The translations under genes were made by a program, and so were the position numbers. DNA of 64,000 nt from CAWKMN01 sp963850765 (GTDB lineage Bacteria > Chloroflexota > Anaerolineae > Aggregatilineales > Aggregatilineaceae). The stretch covers positions 992,001 to 1,056,000 of the forward strand of contig CAWKMN010000003.1 of the NCBI GenBank assembly GCA_963850765.1. Reading direction: 5' to 3'. The notes beneath the pieces were generated by a model that was given only the letters and a program-made list of their open reading frames with translations, was not told the DNA's origin and did no database searches. This document shows positions 17,943 through 27,950 of the stretch, piece by piece. Within the stretch, counting starts at the first letter, position 1, and the number at the start of each line of letters is the position of its first letter.

Positions 17943-18720
17943 TTAGGGCGGCGGCGCAGCGACCAGCGGCACCTGAGTCAGATCCCCCTCCGTGATGACC
18001 AGCGAGGCGAGCAGCCAACCGGTGCCCGTGCCGTACGATACCACCCACCACGTGTTATCCACGTTGTGCCCGACAATCGGCACCTGATCGCCCATGTACA
18101 GGGTTCCCACCGTTGGGTAATTCGTGCCCGGTCCCTGCCGGACGTTCAGACTGGTGGAATTCACGCGGGCGACTGCGCCGGTCACGGGCAGGATGCCCAT
18201 ATCATTCACGGGCGCGGACAGTTCGGGCGCGCCGGTCGGAGTCGGGACGGCGGTCGCGCTGCCGCTGGCGGGGGTACTGCTGCTGGCGGACGTTGCCAAG
18301 CCCGGTTTGTCGGTCACTGTGACCGTGACCTCGTTTAACCCCAGCGACGAGCCATCCGCGCGGAAGGCTTCCACCGTGATTAGATGGCCCTGCTTGCCGC
18401 TGGCCGTCCACGTAAAGCGCGCTTCGAGTGATGGCTGGCCGTCTGGATTCTGGGCTTTTACGTCGCCCACGGGCAGATCGTTCACCCGAAATTCCACCCG
18501 GCTGACCCCGGTCAGCAGAATCCTGGGCGATGGCGGACAGCTCCACGCGCGTCCCTTCGGCGTAGATGCTGCCGTTCACGGGAGCCAGCACCAGCACCAG
18601 CGGTGCCGTCTGAAGATCGGCGGCGGTTGTTTCGTCGCTATCGGTGGACAGGCCCGCACTGCATGCCAGCGCCGCCAGGGCCAACAGCATGGTTATCAGC
18701 AAAACACGACGCGACCCCAT
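17943..18720 (-). CDS. Secreted SH3-domain lipoprotein (one frameshift)
   Basis: Correcting one extra base near 18511 gives 258 aa. The N-terminus is a lipoprotein signal (LLALAALAC, Cys near residue 21). A first external domain of Ig-like type (SRVEFRVNDLPVG, ending EVTVTVTD) is followed by a short Ser/Thr/Pro linker and a C-terminal SH3b domain (about 175-258) with STSLNVRQGPGTNYPTVG and GTGWLLASLV, the classic bacterial SH3 pattern. It is probably a wall-associated surface protein. It stands alone, transcribed away from the acetyltransferase gene. Confidence 0.75.
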
Positions 18721-18833
18721 GTGTCCGATTCTCCTTGTGCTTATAGGTTTATCTGCATTTTGGGCAGGATTCGCAGTTCCGCCCGAGGTCGAGTACCATT
18801 CGCCGCGGATCGTTTGGTGGCACGAGAAACGAT

Positions 18834-19340
18834 ATGGTTCACTACACCGCTCAGCACGATATGGAACCCAACCCATTGGCTTTATCTGTACAGGTTCGCC
18901 CGGCCAGACTGGACGATGCGATCCAGTTGCAGCAGACGTGCTGGCCTGACCGCCCCGTGGACAGTATTATCGAGTTGATCGCCCGCACCGAGAAGCTCGC
19001 GCAGAACCAGCGCGGTCTGGGCGCGGTCGCCGTGTGTGACCATACAGCCTGCGCGTTCGGCATGTTGACGCTGTGGCCGCGCACGGCCGAAATCAGCGAT
19101 CTGATCGTGTCTCCGCTGCTGCGGGACCAGGGCATCGGCAGCCAGATCATCGCTTATCTCACCGATATTGCGCGCCGCCTGCACGCCCAGACCCTCGAAA
19201 TCGGCGTGGCCCTGACGAATCCCCGCGCGCTGGCCCTGTACCGCCGTCTGGGCTTCAGCGATCATCACACCATCAACCTCGACCTGGGTCACGGCCTGGA
19301 AGCCGTGCTGTATCTGCACAAGACGCTTGAAAGTCGCTAG
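18834..19340 (+). CDS. GNAT-family N-acetyltransferase
   Basis: This is a 168-aa acyl-CoA-dependent acetyltransferase. The acetyl-CoA pyrophosphate loop reads RDQGIGSQI after the V-S-P strand, followed by the C-terminal motif TNPRALALYRRLGFSDHH typical of the fold. The substrate is not predictable. A second in-frame ATG at 18861 gives a 159-aa protein and would remove only a short non-conserved lead; neither start has a strong ribosome site. It is transcribed divergently from the SH3 lipoprotein. Confidence 0.85.
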   Translation: MVHYTAQHDMEPNPLALSVQVRPARLDDAIQLQQTCWPDRPVDSIIELIARTEKLAQNQRGLGAVAVCDHTACAFGMLTLWPRTAEISDLIVSPLLRDQGIGSQIIAYLTDIARRLHAQTLEIGVALTNPRALALYRRLGFSDHHTINLDLGHGLEAVLYLHKTLESR

Positions 19341-19400
19341 CGCCCCGGAAAGTGTTTGATTTGAGCCTCTATCCCGGCGAGCGTCCGGCAAGCGGGCTGC

Positions 19401-19496
19401 TCGGCCCCTTTCCCCAGGCGTGCGGAGCATGCACGGAGAAAGGGGAGCTGCCTGGAAGTCCCTCTCCACGACGTGGGGAGGGATTTAGGGAGGGGC
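19401..19496. repeat. Dispersed G/C palindromic repeat pair
   Basis: Two palindromes lie side by side, one around GCATGC and one reading GTCCCTCTCC...GGGAGGGATTTAGGGAGGGG. The second half is closely matched at 29748-29787 and in decayed form at 43461-43502. Confidence 0.65.
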
Positions 19497-19548
19497 TAAC
19501 GCACGCGGAAAGCCTTTCAACACCTGCAATCAAAGTCCATAACACGCG

Positions 19549-20184
19549 CTAGCGCTCGCCATCCTCGAACAGCGCGCGCACGACCGGATTTTCTGGGTCA
19601 GGATAGCCGTACTGGTTGATCAGCGTGCCGAGCGAGAATTCCGCCATCGAGCGCTGGCCGAGCAGGAGTTCGTGCATCACGATGTCGATCACCAACAGCA
19701 GCCGCCCAAAATGCGCGTACTGGCTGCGCAGCGCGGTGAACAGCGTGGCGAAGATCCGCTCGCGCAGTTCCGTATCCAGCACCCCGCTGCCCGGCCAGCC
19801 GACGACCCATTCCTGCTGGTACGCTCCGATCGAGATGACATCGGAGCGCAGGCGTGCCAACTGGCGGATCGCGTCCTTGCGTGACGAGGCATCCTGCAAG
19901 CGCCCGGTTTCTCGAAAAGGGACGTTGCTCAGCAATTCATAAAGCTGACCCGGAGCCGCCGAACGGAGCATCCGCCCCAGGCTTTTCTGGTCAAATTGCA
20001 GGGCTCTGCCCAGGGCACGCGCACATTTGCCATAATACATGACCAGATTTTCCTGAGAGGCATGGCGGTCAATCCGCCACATGACGGACAAAAAGTCGCC
20101 AAAATCCAGCGGAAGCTGCGGCGGATTCTGCGGGCTGTAGGGCGATGTTAACTGCCGGATGCGATACTCGTCGCTGCGATTCAT
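19549..20184 (-). CDS. Hypothetical protein, 211 aa
   Basis: I do not recognise this protein. It is soluble, mostly helical, with no signal or membrane segment. The middle contains YYGKCARALGRAL and the second half LLLVIDIVMHELLLGQ, which resemble packed amphipathic helices. The GC content and codon pattern match neighbouring genes, so it looks real. It sits between an acetyltransferase and homoserine dehydrogenase, on the same strand as the latter, but the 66-base gap and the unrelated sequence give no function. Confidence 0.6.
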   Translation of the reverse strand: MNRSDEYRIRQLTSPYSPQNPPQLPLDFGDFLSVMWRIDRHASQENLVMYYGKCARALGRALQFDQKSLGRMLRSAAPGQLYELLSNVPFRETGRLQDASSRKDAIRQLARLRSDVISIGAYQQEWVVGWPGSGVLDTELRERIFATLFTALRSQYAHFGRLLLVIDIVMHELLLGQRSMAEFSLGTLINQYGYPDPENPVVRALFEDGER

Positions 20185-20250
20185 GGCGCAGGCCGTCCTC
20201 TGGGTGCAAAAAAGACCAATAACGCCTTCCAGTATAGCGGGTTGGTGAAT

Positions 20251-21291
20251 TTAGCGGTAACGCCCGCGCTGGATATTGATCATATCGACCAGCATGCCAT
20301 ACGCCGTGGTAATGGGATCAGGTTCCCCCTCGATCAGCGTCAGACCCGGCAGCGTATCGGTTTCGATCGTGAGGGCGCTGCTGGTGCGCTGCACCTGGCT
20401 CAGCGGATCCGCCAGCGGCAGCCGCTCCGGGCGCACGCTGGCACGCACTTCAGTCGCCCTCGCGGTAGGCTTCGCACACCAGCTTGATCCGTTCGCCGGA
20501 TTCCAGCGCGTCGCGCACATCATCGCCGGTCAGCCCGGTAATCCCCATACGATCCACATCCGCCGGGCGCAGATCTGCACCCATAAAGACATTCGCCAGC
20601 ACGACGATCTTCACCGCCGCGTCCCATCCGTCGAGATCGGTGGTCGGATCGGCCTCGGCCACGCCGATCTGCTGCGCGCCGCGCACCGCCTCATCGAACG
20701 AGATCCCTTCTTCCATGCTGGTGAGAATATAGTTGGTTGTGCTGTTCAGAATCCCCCGGAGGCGATACACGGTGGTTGCCAGCAGCCCTTCCCGCGCGAT
20801 GCTGAGGACCGGTGCGCCGTCCATGACCGTGCTCTCGAAGAAAAAGCCCCGGTGCTGCTCCTGTGCCAGCGCGGCCAATTCCCGGTAGGCGTGGGCGACG
20901 GGTCCCTTGTTGGCCGTCACGACGTGCCGCCCCGCGCTGAGCGCCGCCCGCACGTAATCGGTAGCGGGCTGTCCGGTCTGCGGATTGAGCCAGGTCGCCT
21001 CCATCACCAGATCGGCGGGACAGGCCGTCGATGAACGTCCGCATATCGGCGATCGGCTCGGCGCGGTGCAGTGCATCCAGGGGCTCGCCCGACTTCGACC
21101 AACCGTAGCGCCTTGTTCAGATCAAGCCCTTCCGCATCGATCGCCAGCCCATGAGAACGGGTTGCGATCCCGGTCACGATCACCTCCAGATCGTAATCCC
21201 GGTGCAGCACGCCCGCCTTATCCATCAACAGACGCGCCAGCGCGCGCCCAACGTTGCCAAAACCCAACAGTGCAATCCGGATTCGCATCAA
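20251..21291 (-). CDS. hom: Homoserine dehydrogenase (three single-base insertions as sequenced)
   Basis: The enzyme reduces aspartate semialdehyde to homoserine with NAD(P)H, the branch point to methionine and threonine. Joining the frames across extra bases near 20452, 21020 and 21089 gives 345 aa without a gap. The N-terminus is a Rossmann fold (RIALLGFGNVGRAL), then VVTANKGPVA with the conserved Lys, RGILNSTTNYIL, and EADPTTDLDGWDAAVK, all hallmark motifs. There is no C-terminal ACT domain, so feedback control by threonine through ACT is not expected. A TATAAT (21325-21330 on the minus strand) lies 34 bases upstream. It is divergent from a SAM riboswitch and metH. Confidence 0.88.
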
Positions 21292-21355
21292 CCGCCCCTT
21301 TCATGTCACGACATTGATGCACCTATTATAGCGCCTGAGTTTCTCCCGTCCGTTT

Positions 21356-21385
21356 TTGTCATCCCTGCTGGGGATATGTTACGAT
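21356..21385 (+). promoter_or_regulatory. Promoter of the SAM riboswitch-metH transcript
   Basis: TTGTCA (21356-21361) and TACGAT (21380-21385) with an 18-base spacer place transcription start close to the first base of the riboswitch stem at about 21393-21400. Confidence 0.55.
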
Positions 21386-21395
21386 CTGGCTATCT

Positions 21396-21513
21396 CACTC
21401 TCATCGAGAGCGGCGGAGGGACCGGCCCGACGAAGCCGCGGCAACCCTGGCTCTTCGGATAACGAAGCTTGAAGGTGCCAATTCCGGCAGCATCAGTCTG
21501 GCAGATGAGGGGG
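21396..21513 (+). promoter_or_regulatory. SAM-I (S-box) riboswitch
   Basis: The conserved core is plain: GAGGGACCGGCCCGACGAAG, then GCGGCAACC, then AAGGTGCCAATTCC, then a closing GATGAG (21504-21509) that pairs with CTCATC (21400-21405) as stem P1. The sequence matches the S-box consensus, including the kink-turn region and the SAM-contact bases. Binding of S-adenosylmethionine should favour the terminator that follows and switch off metH, in keeping with the methionine role of the downstream genes. Confidence 0.95.
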
Positions 21514-21528
21514 CACGGCTCGACCATG

Positions 21529-21554
21529 CGCCCTGGCCTATGCGGGGCGTTTTT
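21529..21554 (+). terminator. Riboswitch expression-platform terminator
   Basis: CGCCC (21529-21533) pairs with GGGCG (21545-21549) and is followed by TTTTT (21550-21554). It sits 16 bases after P1 and 45 bases before the metH start, as expected for a transcription-terminating S-box. The stem is short, and neighbouring G/C bases may extend it. Confidence 0.7.
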
Positions 21555-21598
21555 GTTGGATGCAGACCGTGTACCCGCAAATTATGAGTGGAGCAGAT

Positions 21599-24500
21599 AT
21601 GATACCAAACGCAACACCCCTTTACCAACCGGCGCTATCTGGACGCCATTGAGGATCATGTCGTGATCTTCGATGGCGCGATGGGCACCAGCATCCAGCG
21701 CTATAACCTGACCGCTGAAGAATTCGGCGGCGAGCAGTACAACGGCTGCAACGATTATCTGGTCATCACCCGCCCGGATGTGATCGAGGAGATTCACGCC
21801 TCGTTCCTGGCGGTGGGCAGCGAAGTCGTCGAAACCGACACCTTCCGCTCCAACCGGCTCACGCTGGGCGAATACGGCCTGCAGGACCGCGTGATCGAGA
21901 TCAACCGGGCCGCCGCGCAGATCGCGCGCCGGGTCGCGGATCGCTTCGCGCAGGAGACCGGGATTCCGCGTTTTGTCGCGGGCAGCATCGGGCCGTCGGG
22001 CAAACTGCCGAGCTCGGACGATCCCGATCTCGAGCAATATCACGTTTGACGAACTGGCCGAAGTGTTTTATGAGCAGGCGCGCGGGCTGGTCGAAGGCGG
22101 CGTCGATGTGCTGCTGGTCGAAACCAGCCAGGATATTCTGGAAGTGCGGGCGGCGGTCGTGGGCATCAACCGCTATTTTGCGGATGCCGGCGTGCGCATT
22201 CCGCTTCAGGTGCAGGTCACGCTCGATACCAGCGGGCGGATGCTGTTCGGCACGGATATCGCCAGCGCGCTGACCACGCTCGAAGCCCTGCCGATTGACG
22301 TGATCGGCCTCAACTGCTCCACCGGCCCGGAGCACATGGCGACGCCCGATCAAGTACCTGACCGAGCACAGCACCAAGCCGATCAGCGTGCTGCCCAACG
22401 CCGGCCTGCCGATCAACGTGGATGGCGAGGCGGTCTACCCGATGCTGCCGGATCCGTTCGCGAGCATGATGGGCGAGTTTGTGGATTGGGGCGTGAACGT
22501 CGTCGGCGGCTGCTGCGGCACCACGCCGGAACATCTCGCCAAGCTCGATCGCGCGCGTCAAGGGCGAACCGACCGCCCAGCGCGCCACCCCTGGAGCGCC
22601 AGCCGCAGACCGAGCCCGCCGCGTCCAGCGGGATGCGCGCCGTCGATCTGCGCCAGATCCCGCCGCCCACCCTGATCGGGGAGCGGGTCAACAGCCAGGG
22701 CAGCCGCAAGATCAAGCGCCTGCTGCTCGACGACGATTACGACGGGATCGTTGCAGGTCGCGAAGCAGCAGGTCGAATGCGGGCGCGCACATGCTCGATG
22801 TGTGCGTGGCGCTGACCGAACGCGCCGACGAAGCCGAGCAGATGCAAGAAGTCGTCAAGAGCTGTCGATGGCCGTCGAGACGCCGCTGATGATCGACAGC
22901 ACCGAAGCCGACGTGATCGAAGCCGCGCTGAGCCTCTACCCGGGGCGCGGTCTGATCAACAGCATCAACCTGGAAAACGGGCGCGAGCGGGTGGATGCCG
23001 TGCTGCCCATCGCGCGCAAGCACGGCGCGGCGGTCGTCGCCCTGACGATTGACGAGATCGGCATGGCGAAAACCGCCGCGCGCAAGCTCGAAATCGCCCG
23101 CAACGATCACCGACATCGCCGTGAACGAATACGGCCTGGCGCCCGAAGACCTGATCTTCGACACGCTGACCTTCACGCTGGCGACCGGCGATCCGGAGAT
23201 GGCGAACAGCGCCGTCGAAACGATGGACGGGATCCGGCTGATCAAGGCGGAACTGCCCGGCGTGCTGACGTCGCTCGGCGTGAGCAACGTAGCTTCGGGC
23301 TGGGGCCGGCGGCGCGGGCCGTGCTCAACAGCGTGTTTCTCTATCACTGCGTCGAGGCCGGGCTGGATATGGCGATTGTCAACCCGGCGCATATCACGCC
23401 CTACGCGGAGATTCCCGAAGATCAGCGCAAGCTCGCCAACGAGCTGATCTTCAACGAGCACCCGGACGCGCTGACCGAGTTCATCCAGTATTTCGAGCAG
23501 CACACGGTCAGCGTGGGCGGCGACGAAGCAGGCCGATCCGACCGAGGGCATGACCGCCGAAGAGGCGCTGCACTGGCAGATCGTCCACCGCAAGAAGGAG
23601 GGCGTCGAAGCGCTGATCGATGACTGCCTGACGCGGCAGGATGCGGTCGGCGTGCTGAACAACGTGCTGCTGCCCGCCATGAAAGAAGTCGGCGACAAGT
23701 TCGGCGCGGGCGAGTTGATCCTGCCCTTTGTGCTGCAAAGCGCCGAGGTGATGAAAAAGTCCGTCGCTTACCTCGAAAACTTCCTCGAACGCAAAGAGGG
23801 CACGACCAAGGGCGTGGTCGTGCTGGCGACGGTTTACGGCGATGTGCACGACATCGGCAAGAATCTGGTCAAGACCATCCTGAGCAACAACGGCTATACC
23901 GTGCATGATCTGGGCAAGCAGACGCCCGCCAACACCATCATCGACGCAGCGCATCGAACACAACGCCGACGCCATCGGCCTGAGCGCGCTGCTGGTCAGC
24001 ACGTCCAAGCAGATGCCGCTGATCGTCAACGAACTGGCGCGGCGCGGCCTGGAGTTCCCGGTGCTGATCGGCGGCGCGGCCATCAACCGGGCGTTCGGGC
24101 GGCGGATTCTGTTCCTGGAGGACGGCGGCGAACCCTACGCGCCCGGCGTGTTTTACTGCAAGGATGCGTTCGAGGGCCTGGACGTGATGGAGCAGCTTAC
24201 GGTTCCCGCCAGGCGCAAGGAACTGCTGGAACGCATCGTGGCCGAAGCGTATGAGGAAGCCGGCAAGTCGCGCCCGCCCGTGCGCGATCGCCGCCGGCCC
24301 GGCCAGCGCTCGACGGTCGGACCTGCGCCGGACATCCCGACGCCGCCGTTCTGGGGCGCGCGGGCTGTGCTCAACATCCCGCTGGATTCGGTGTTTCCCT
24401 ATCTCGACAAGCGCGAGCTGTTCCGGCTGAGTTGGGGCGCGAAAAACGCCCACGGCGAGGAATGGGATCGGCTTGAGGCGCGAATTTGAAGACCGGCTGC

Positions 24501-25133
24501 TCCGCATGAAAAAAGAAGCCCTGGCCGACGGGGCAATTCGGCCACGCGCCGTGTATGGATATTTCCCGGCGCAGTCGGACGGCGACGACGTGGTGATCTT
24601 CGACCCGACGATCTACGATCAGGACCGGCGGCTGGTCGAGATCGCGCGCTTCGCGTTCCCGCGCCAGCCGTTCGGCGAATACCTGTGTCTGGCGGACTAT
24701 TTCGCGCCGGTGGGCGGCGACCGGGTGGATGTGTGCCCGCTGCAAGTCGTCACGGTCGGGCAGCGCGCGACGGAGAAATTCGACGCGATGCAGGCCGCCA
24801 ACGAATACACCGAGGCGTATTTCTTCCACGGGCTGGCCGTGCAGACGGCCGAGGCCACCGCAACGTATATGAACCGGCATGTCAACCGCGAACTCGGCAT
24901 CCCCGTGGAGCGCGGGCAAGCGCTACAGCTGGGGCTATCCCGCCTGCCCGGATCTGGACGATCACGCCCTGTTGTTCCGGCTGCTGCCCGCCGAGGAGAA
25001 GCTCGGCATGACGCTGACGCCCGCCTTCCAGTTGGTGCCGGAGCAGTCCACCGCCGCGATTGTCGTTCACCATCCCGACGCCAAGTATTACAGCGTGGGT
25101 GTCTCGCGCGCCGAACAACTGGCGAATAGCTGA
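21599..25133 (+). CDS. metH: Cobalamin-dependent methionine synthase (14 single-base indels as sequenced)
   Basis: MetH moves a methyl group from methyl-THF through cobalamin to homocysteine. Twelve inserted and two missing bases break the frame; correcting them gives exactly 1174 aa with all four modules. First is a homocysteine/zinc domain (FDGAMGTS, NCSTGPEHM, GGCCGTTPEH). Second is the pterin domain (GERVNSQGSRK, PLMIDSTE). Third is the B12 cap and B12 domain (DVHDIGKN with the cobalt-ligand His). Fourth is an AdoMet reactivation domain (RYSWGYPACPDL). Indels lie near 21620, 22031, 22348, 22547, 22590, 22751, 22782, 22860, 23102, 23290, 23530, 23952, 24473 and 24915. No key residue is lost. 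The start ATG at 21599 follows GAGTGGAGCAG. It is controlled by the SAM riboswitch. Confidence 0.9.
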
Positions 25134-25146
25134 GGCGAATAGCTGA
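25121..25146. repeat. 13-bp tandem duplication at the metH stop
   Basis: GGCGAATAGCTGA occurs twice without a gap (25121-25133 and 25134-25146). The first copy contains the metH stop codon and the second lies in the short spacer before the next gene. Confidence 0.85.
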
Positions 25147-25159
25147 AAGGGATCCAACC

Positions 25160-27041
25160 ATGGCGCAAATACCCTTCCGGGAACGGCTCGAACAGGGCGT
25201 GATCCTGGCCGACGGGGCGATGGGCACGATGCTGCACGCGCAGCAGGACCTGCCGATCGATACCTGTTTCGACCTGCTGAACCTGACCGATCCGGACGTG
25301 GTGGCGGGCGTCCACCGCCACTATATCGAGAGCGGCGCGGAGATCATCGAAACGAACACCTTCAGCGCCAACATCATTAAGCTGTCCGAGTGCGGCCTGC
25401 GAAGATCAGTGCGGCGACATCAACCGCGCCGGCGTGAACCTGGTCCGCCGCGAGATCGAAGCGGCGCAGCGCGATAACGTGTATATTGCCGGATCGGTGG
25501 GGCCGCTGGGCGTGCGGCTGGCTCCCTTTGGGCGGACGACGCCCGAAGATGCTGCCGCCGCGTTTCGCGTCCAGGTGGGCGCGCTGATCGATGCCGGAGT
25601 GGATCTGCTGATCTTCGAGACATTCACCGATCTGGCCGAGATCACCGAAGCGATTCGGACAGCCCGCACGCTCAACCCGAACATTCCGATCATCGCGCAG
25701 ATGACGTTCACCCGCGACGATCGCACCATGCTGGGCGATACGCCGGCTCAGGTGGCGCGCGCGCTGGTCGAAACCGGCGCGGACGTGATCGGCGTGAATT
25801 GCAGCAGCGGCCCCGCGCAGCTTCTCCGCATCGTTCACCTGATGCGGCAGGCCGTCCCGGCGGCCCGGCTGTCGGTGCAGCCCAACGCCGGCTGGCCGGA
25901 GATGGTCGGCGGGCGCGTGATGTACTCGGCCAAGCCGGACTACTTTGGCGATTACGCGCTGGCGTTTAAAGAGGCAGGGGCATCGGTGATCGGCGGGTGC
26001 TGCGGCACCACGCCCGATCATATCCACGCCATGCGCGACGCCCTGGATCACCCCGCGCGGCCGCATCTCAGCGTGATCGCCGCCGCCGATGTTCCCGATG
26101 CAGCCGTGAGCGACGTGCCCGAACAACCAACGCAGTTGGCGCGCAAGCTGGCCGCCGGGAGGTTTGTCGTCACCGTCGAGATGCCGCCGCCGCGCAGTTA
26201 CACCGCCCAGAAGGTCATCGCGTCGGCCGAACTGCTGCGCGAGGCCGGTGTCGATTTCATCAATGTGTCCGACAGCCCCATGGCGCGCATGCGGATGAGC
26301 CCGTGGGCGGTGTGCCATCTGTTACAGGATCAGGTCGGGCTGGAAACCGTGCTGCACTTCCCCACGCGCGGGCGGAACCTGCTGCGCGTGCAGGGGGATC
26401 TGCTGGCCGCGCACGCGCTCAACGTGCGTAACGTGTTTGTCGTCATGGGCGATCCGACCGTGATCGGCGATTACCCGGACTCGTTCGACACGCACGACAT
26501 CGTACCCACCAGCCTGATCCGGCTGATCAAGCAGAATCTCAACCAGGGTCTCGATCAGGCGGGCAACTCGATCGGCCAGCCGACGTCGTTCCAGGTGGGC
26601 TGCGCGCTGAGCGTCAACGCGCTCGACCTGGACCGTGAGATCGACCTGCTGCGCAAAAAGATGGCCGCGGGAGCCGATTTTGCGCTGACCCAGCCGATCT
26701 TTGATCCCGCCGTGCTTGAACGTTTCCTGAAGCTTTACGCGGAGCGTCACGGCCCGCTCACCCTGCCGGTTCTGGCGGGGATTCTCCCCTTATATGGCAC
26801 GCGGCACGCCGCCTTTTTGCATAACGAAGTGCCCGGTATTAACATTCCCGGATCGATCCGGCAGCGCATCGCAGACGCCGGCGACGATGCCCCCCAGGAA
26901 GGCATGCGGGTAGCGCAGGAACTACTGATGGGGATCAAGGACATGGCGCAGGGTGTGTATATCATGCCAGCTTTTGGGCGCTATGATCTGGTTGCCGGTG
27001 TGGTCGATATTCTGGGCGTTTCGCAGGCAGCACGGCCCTGA
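25160..27041 (+). CDS. Bifunctional homocysteine S-methyltransferase / methylenetetrahydrofolate reductase (one frameshift)
   Basis: Correcting one inserted A near 25402 gives 626 aa. Residues 1-300 are a zinc-dependent homocysteine methyltransferase module (LADGAMGTML, NCSSGPAQ, GGCCGTTPDH, giving the zinc Cys residues). Residues about 320-626 are a MetF flavoprotein reductase (FVVTVEMPPPRS, FVVMGDPT, ADFALTQPIFD). The fusion, known in Bacillus as YitJ, can make methyl-THF and use the homocysteine module. Lying 26 bases after metH, it completes the methyl-supply route and is likely in the same SAM-controlled transcript. The reductase half shows no frame damage. Confidence 0.88.
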
Positions 27042-27048
27042 CTGACCC

Positions 27049-27076
27049 TTGGCACCATGTCAGTTCGTGTTATGAT
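27049..27076 (+). promoter_or_regulatory. Promoter of the lipoprotein-MFS operon
   Basis: TTGGCA (27049-27054), a 16-base spacer and TATGAT (27071-27076) lie about 95 bases before the lipoprotein ATG. Confidence 0.55.
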
Positions 27077-27170
27077 GACTCCAACAACGTGCTGCAACGC
27101 ATCCGAAAGCCCCTGCGTACTGTAGTAGGGTTAGGATGAAACTGATTTATCAGCACAGGAGGCTTTAACC

Positions 27171-27947
27171 ATGCGTCATCGCATGATCATGACGGTGATC
27201 CTGATCATCTTCGCCGCGCTGGGGTTGGCGGCCTGTGACGGCGACAACGAGAAAACACCCGAAGAACTGCCTGCCCCTCGGCCGCTGCTCCAGGAGAGCG
27301 CCGACAAGATTCAGGACGCCACCTCATTTGAGGTCGAGATGGATGTCGAAGGTTATCCGGTCGAGATCGATGTGGATAAGCTGGACGCGGTTCCGGCCGA
27401 TGTGCCTCTGCAATTTAAATATGCCAAGGGGGTCTTCCAGGCTCCCGACCGGCTCGAAGCGACCTTTCAGGTCAGCCTGGGGGTCGTCAGCACTACAGCG
27501 GATCTCGTGGCGCTGGGCCGCGAGCACTACCTGCGCGGAGATATGCTGACCGGCAACCAGTGGATCAATACCGAAGTGATCCGCGGTTTTTCGCCGGCGT
27601 CGCTGCTGGCCCGTCCCGGCGGGATCGCCTATGCCCTGATGTCGATCACCGACCTGGAGATCGTCGGGGAAGAAGATGTGGACGGGCTGAAGGTCTTTCA
27701 CCTCCGGGGAACGATCCAGGCTGACGCCGTGAACGCGCTGACCTTTGGCCTGATCCGCAGCAAGCACGGGAATCTCAAGATCGAGGTGTATATTGACGTC
27801 AGCGAGCGGCGCGTCAGCCAGATCAAACTCGAGGAGCCGCCGCCGGCCGATGTAATGGACGCCGATGAGACCACGTGGCGGATCAACATTCTCGACTACA
27901 ACCAGGATGTGACGATCACGCCCCCGCCGGTCGGCGAAGAAGAATAG
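27171..27947 (+). CDS. LppX/LprAFG-type lipoprotein
   Basis: The protein has 258 aa. A lipobox LGLAAC gives a lipid-anchored Cys at about residue 22. The mature part shows the LppX/LprAFG half-barrel pattern: S-A-D-K-I-Q-D-A-T-S-F near the start, PADVPLQFKYAKGVFQAPDR, then Y-L-R-G-D-M, WI-N-T-E-V, and a strand-rich end with VEVYIDVSERRVSQIKL-like alternation. Family members have a hydrophobic cavity and bind or move acyl lipids on the outer face. It ends 3 bases before an MFS transporter gene, the same pairing as LprG with P55 in mycobacteria. This suggests lipid or glycolipid export. Confidence 0.78.
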   Translation: MRHRMIMTVILIIFAALGLAACDGDNEKTPEELPAPRPLLQESADKIQDATSFEVEMDVEGYPVEIDVDKLDAVPADVPLQFKYAKGVFQAPDRLEATFQVSLGVVSTTADLVALGREHYLRGDMLTGNQWINTEVIRGFSPASLLARPGGIAYALMSITDLEIVGEEDVDGLKVFHLRGTIQADAVNALTFGLIRSKHGNLKIEVYIDVSERRVSQIKLEEPPPADVMDADETTWRINILDYNQDVTITPPPVGEEE

Positions 27948-27950
27948 GTC

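Noticed and set aside
22000..25130. Splitting metH into several small genes (separate B12-binding protein, methyltransferase, activation domain)
   Set aside because: The pieces join in one order with exact codon continuity after single-base corrections and give the normal MetH length, so they are one gene.
21599..25133. Programmed ribosomal frameshifting in metH
   Set aside because: Fourteen breaks at unrelated sequences, with both insertions and deletions and no slippery motif or stop-codon context; sequencing error or decay is far simpler.
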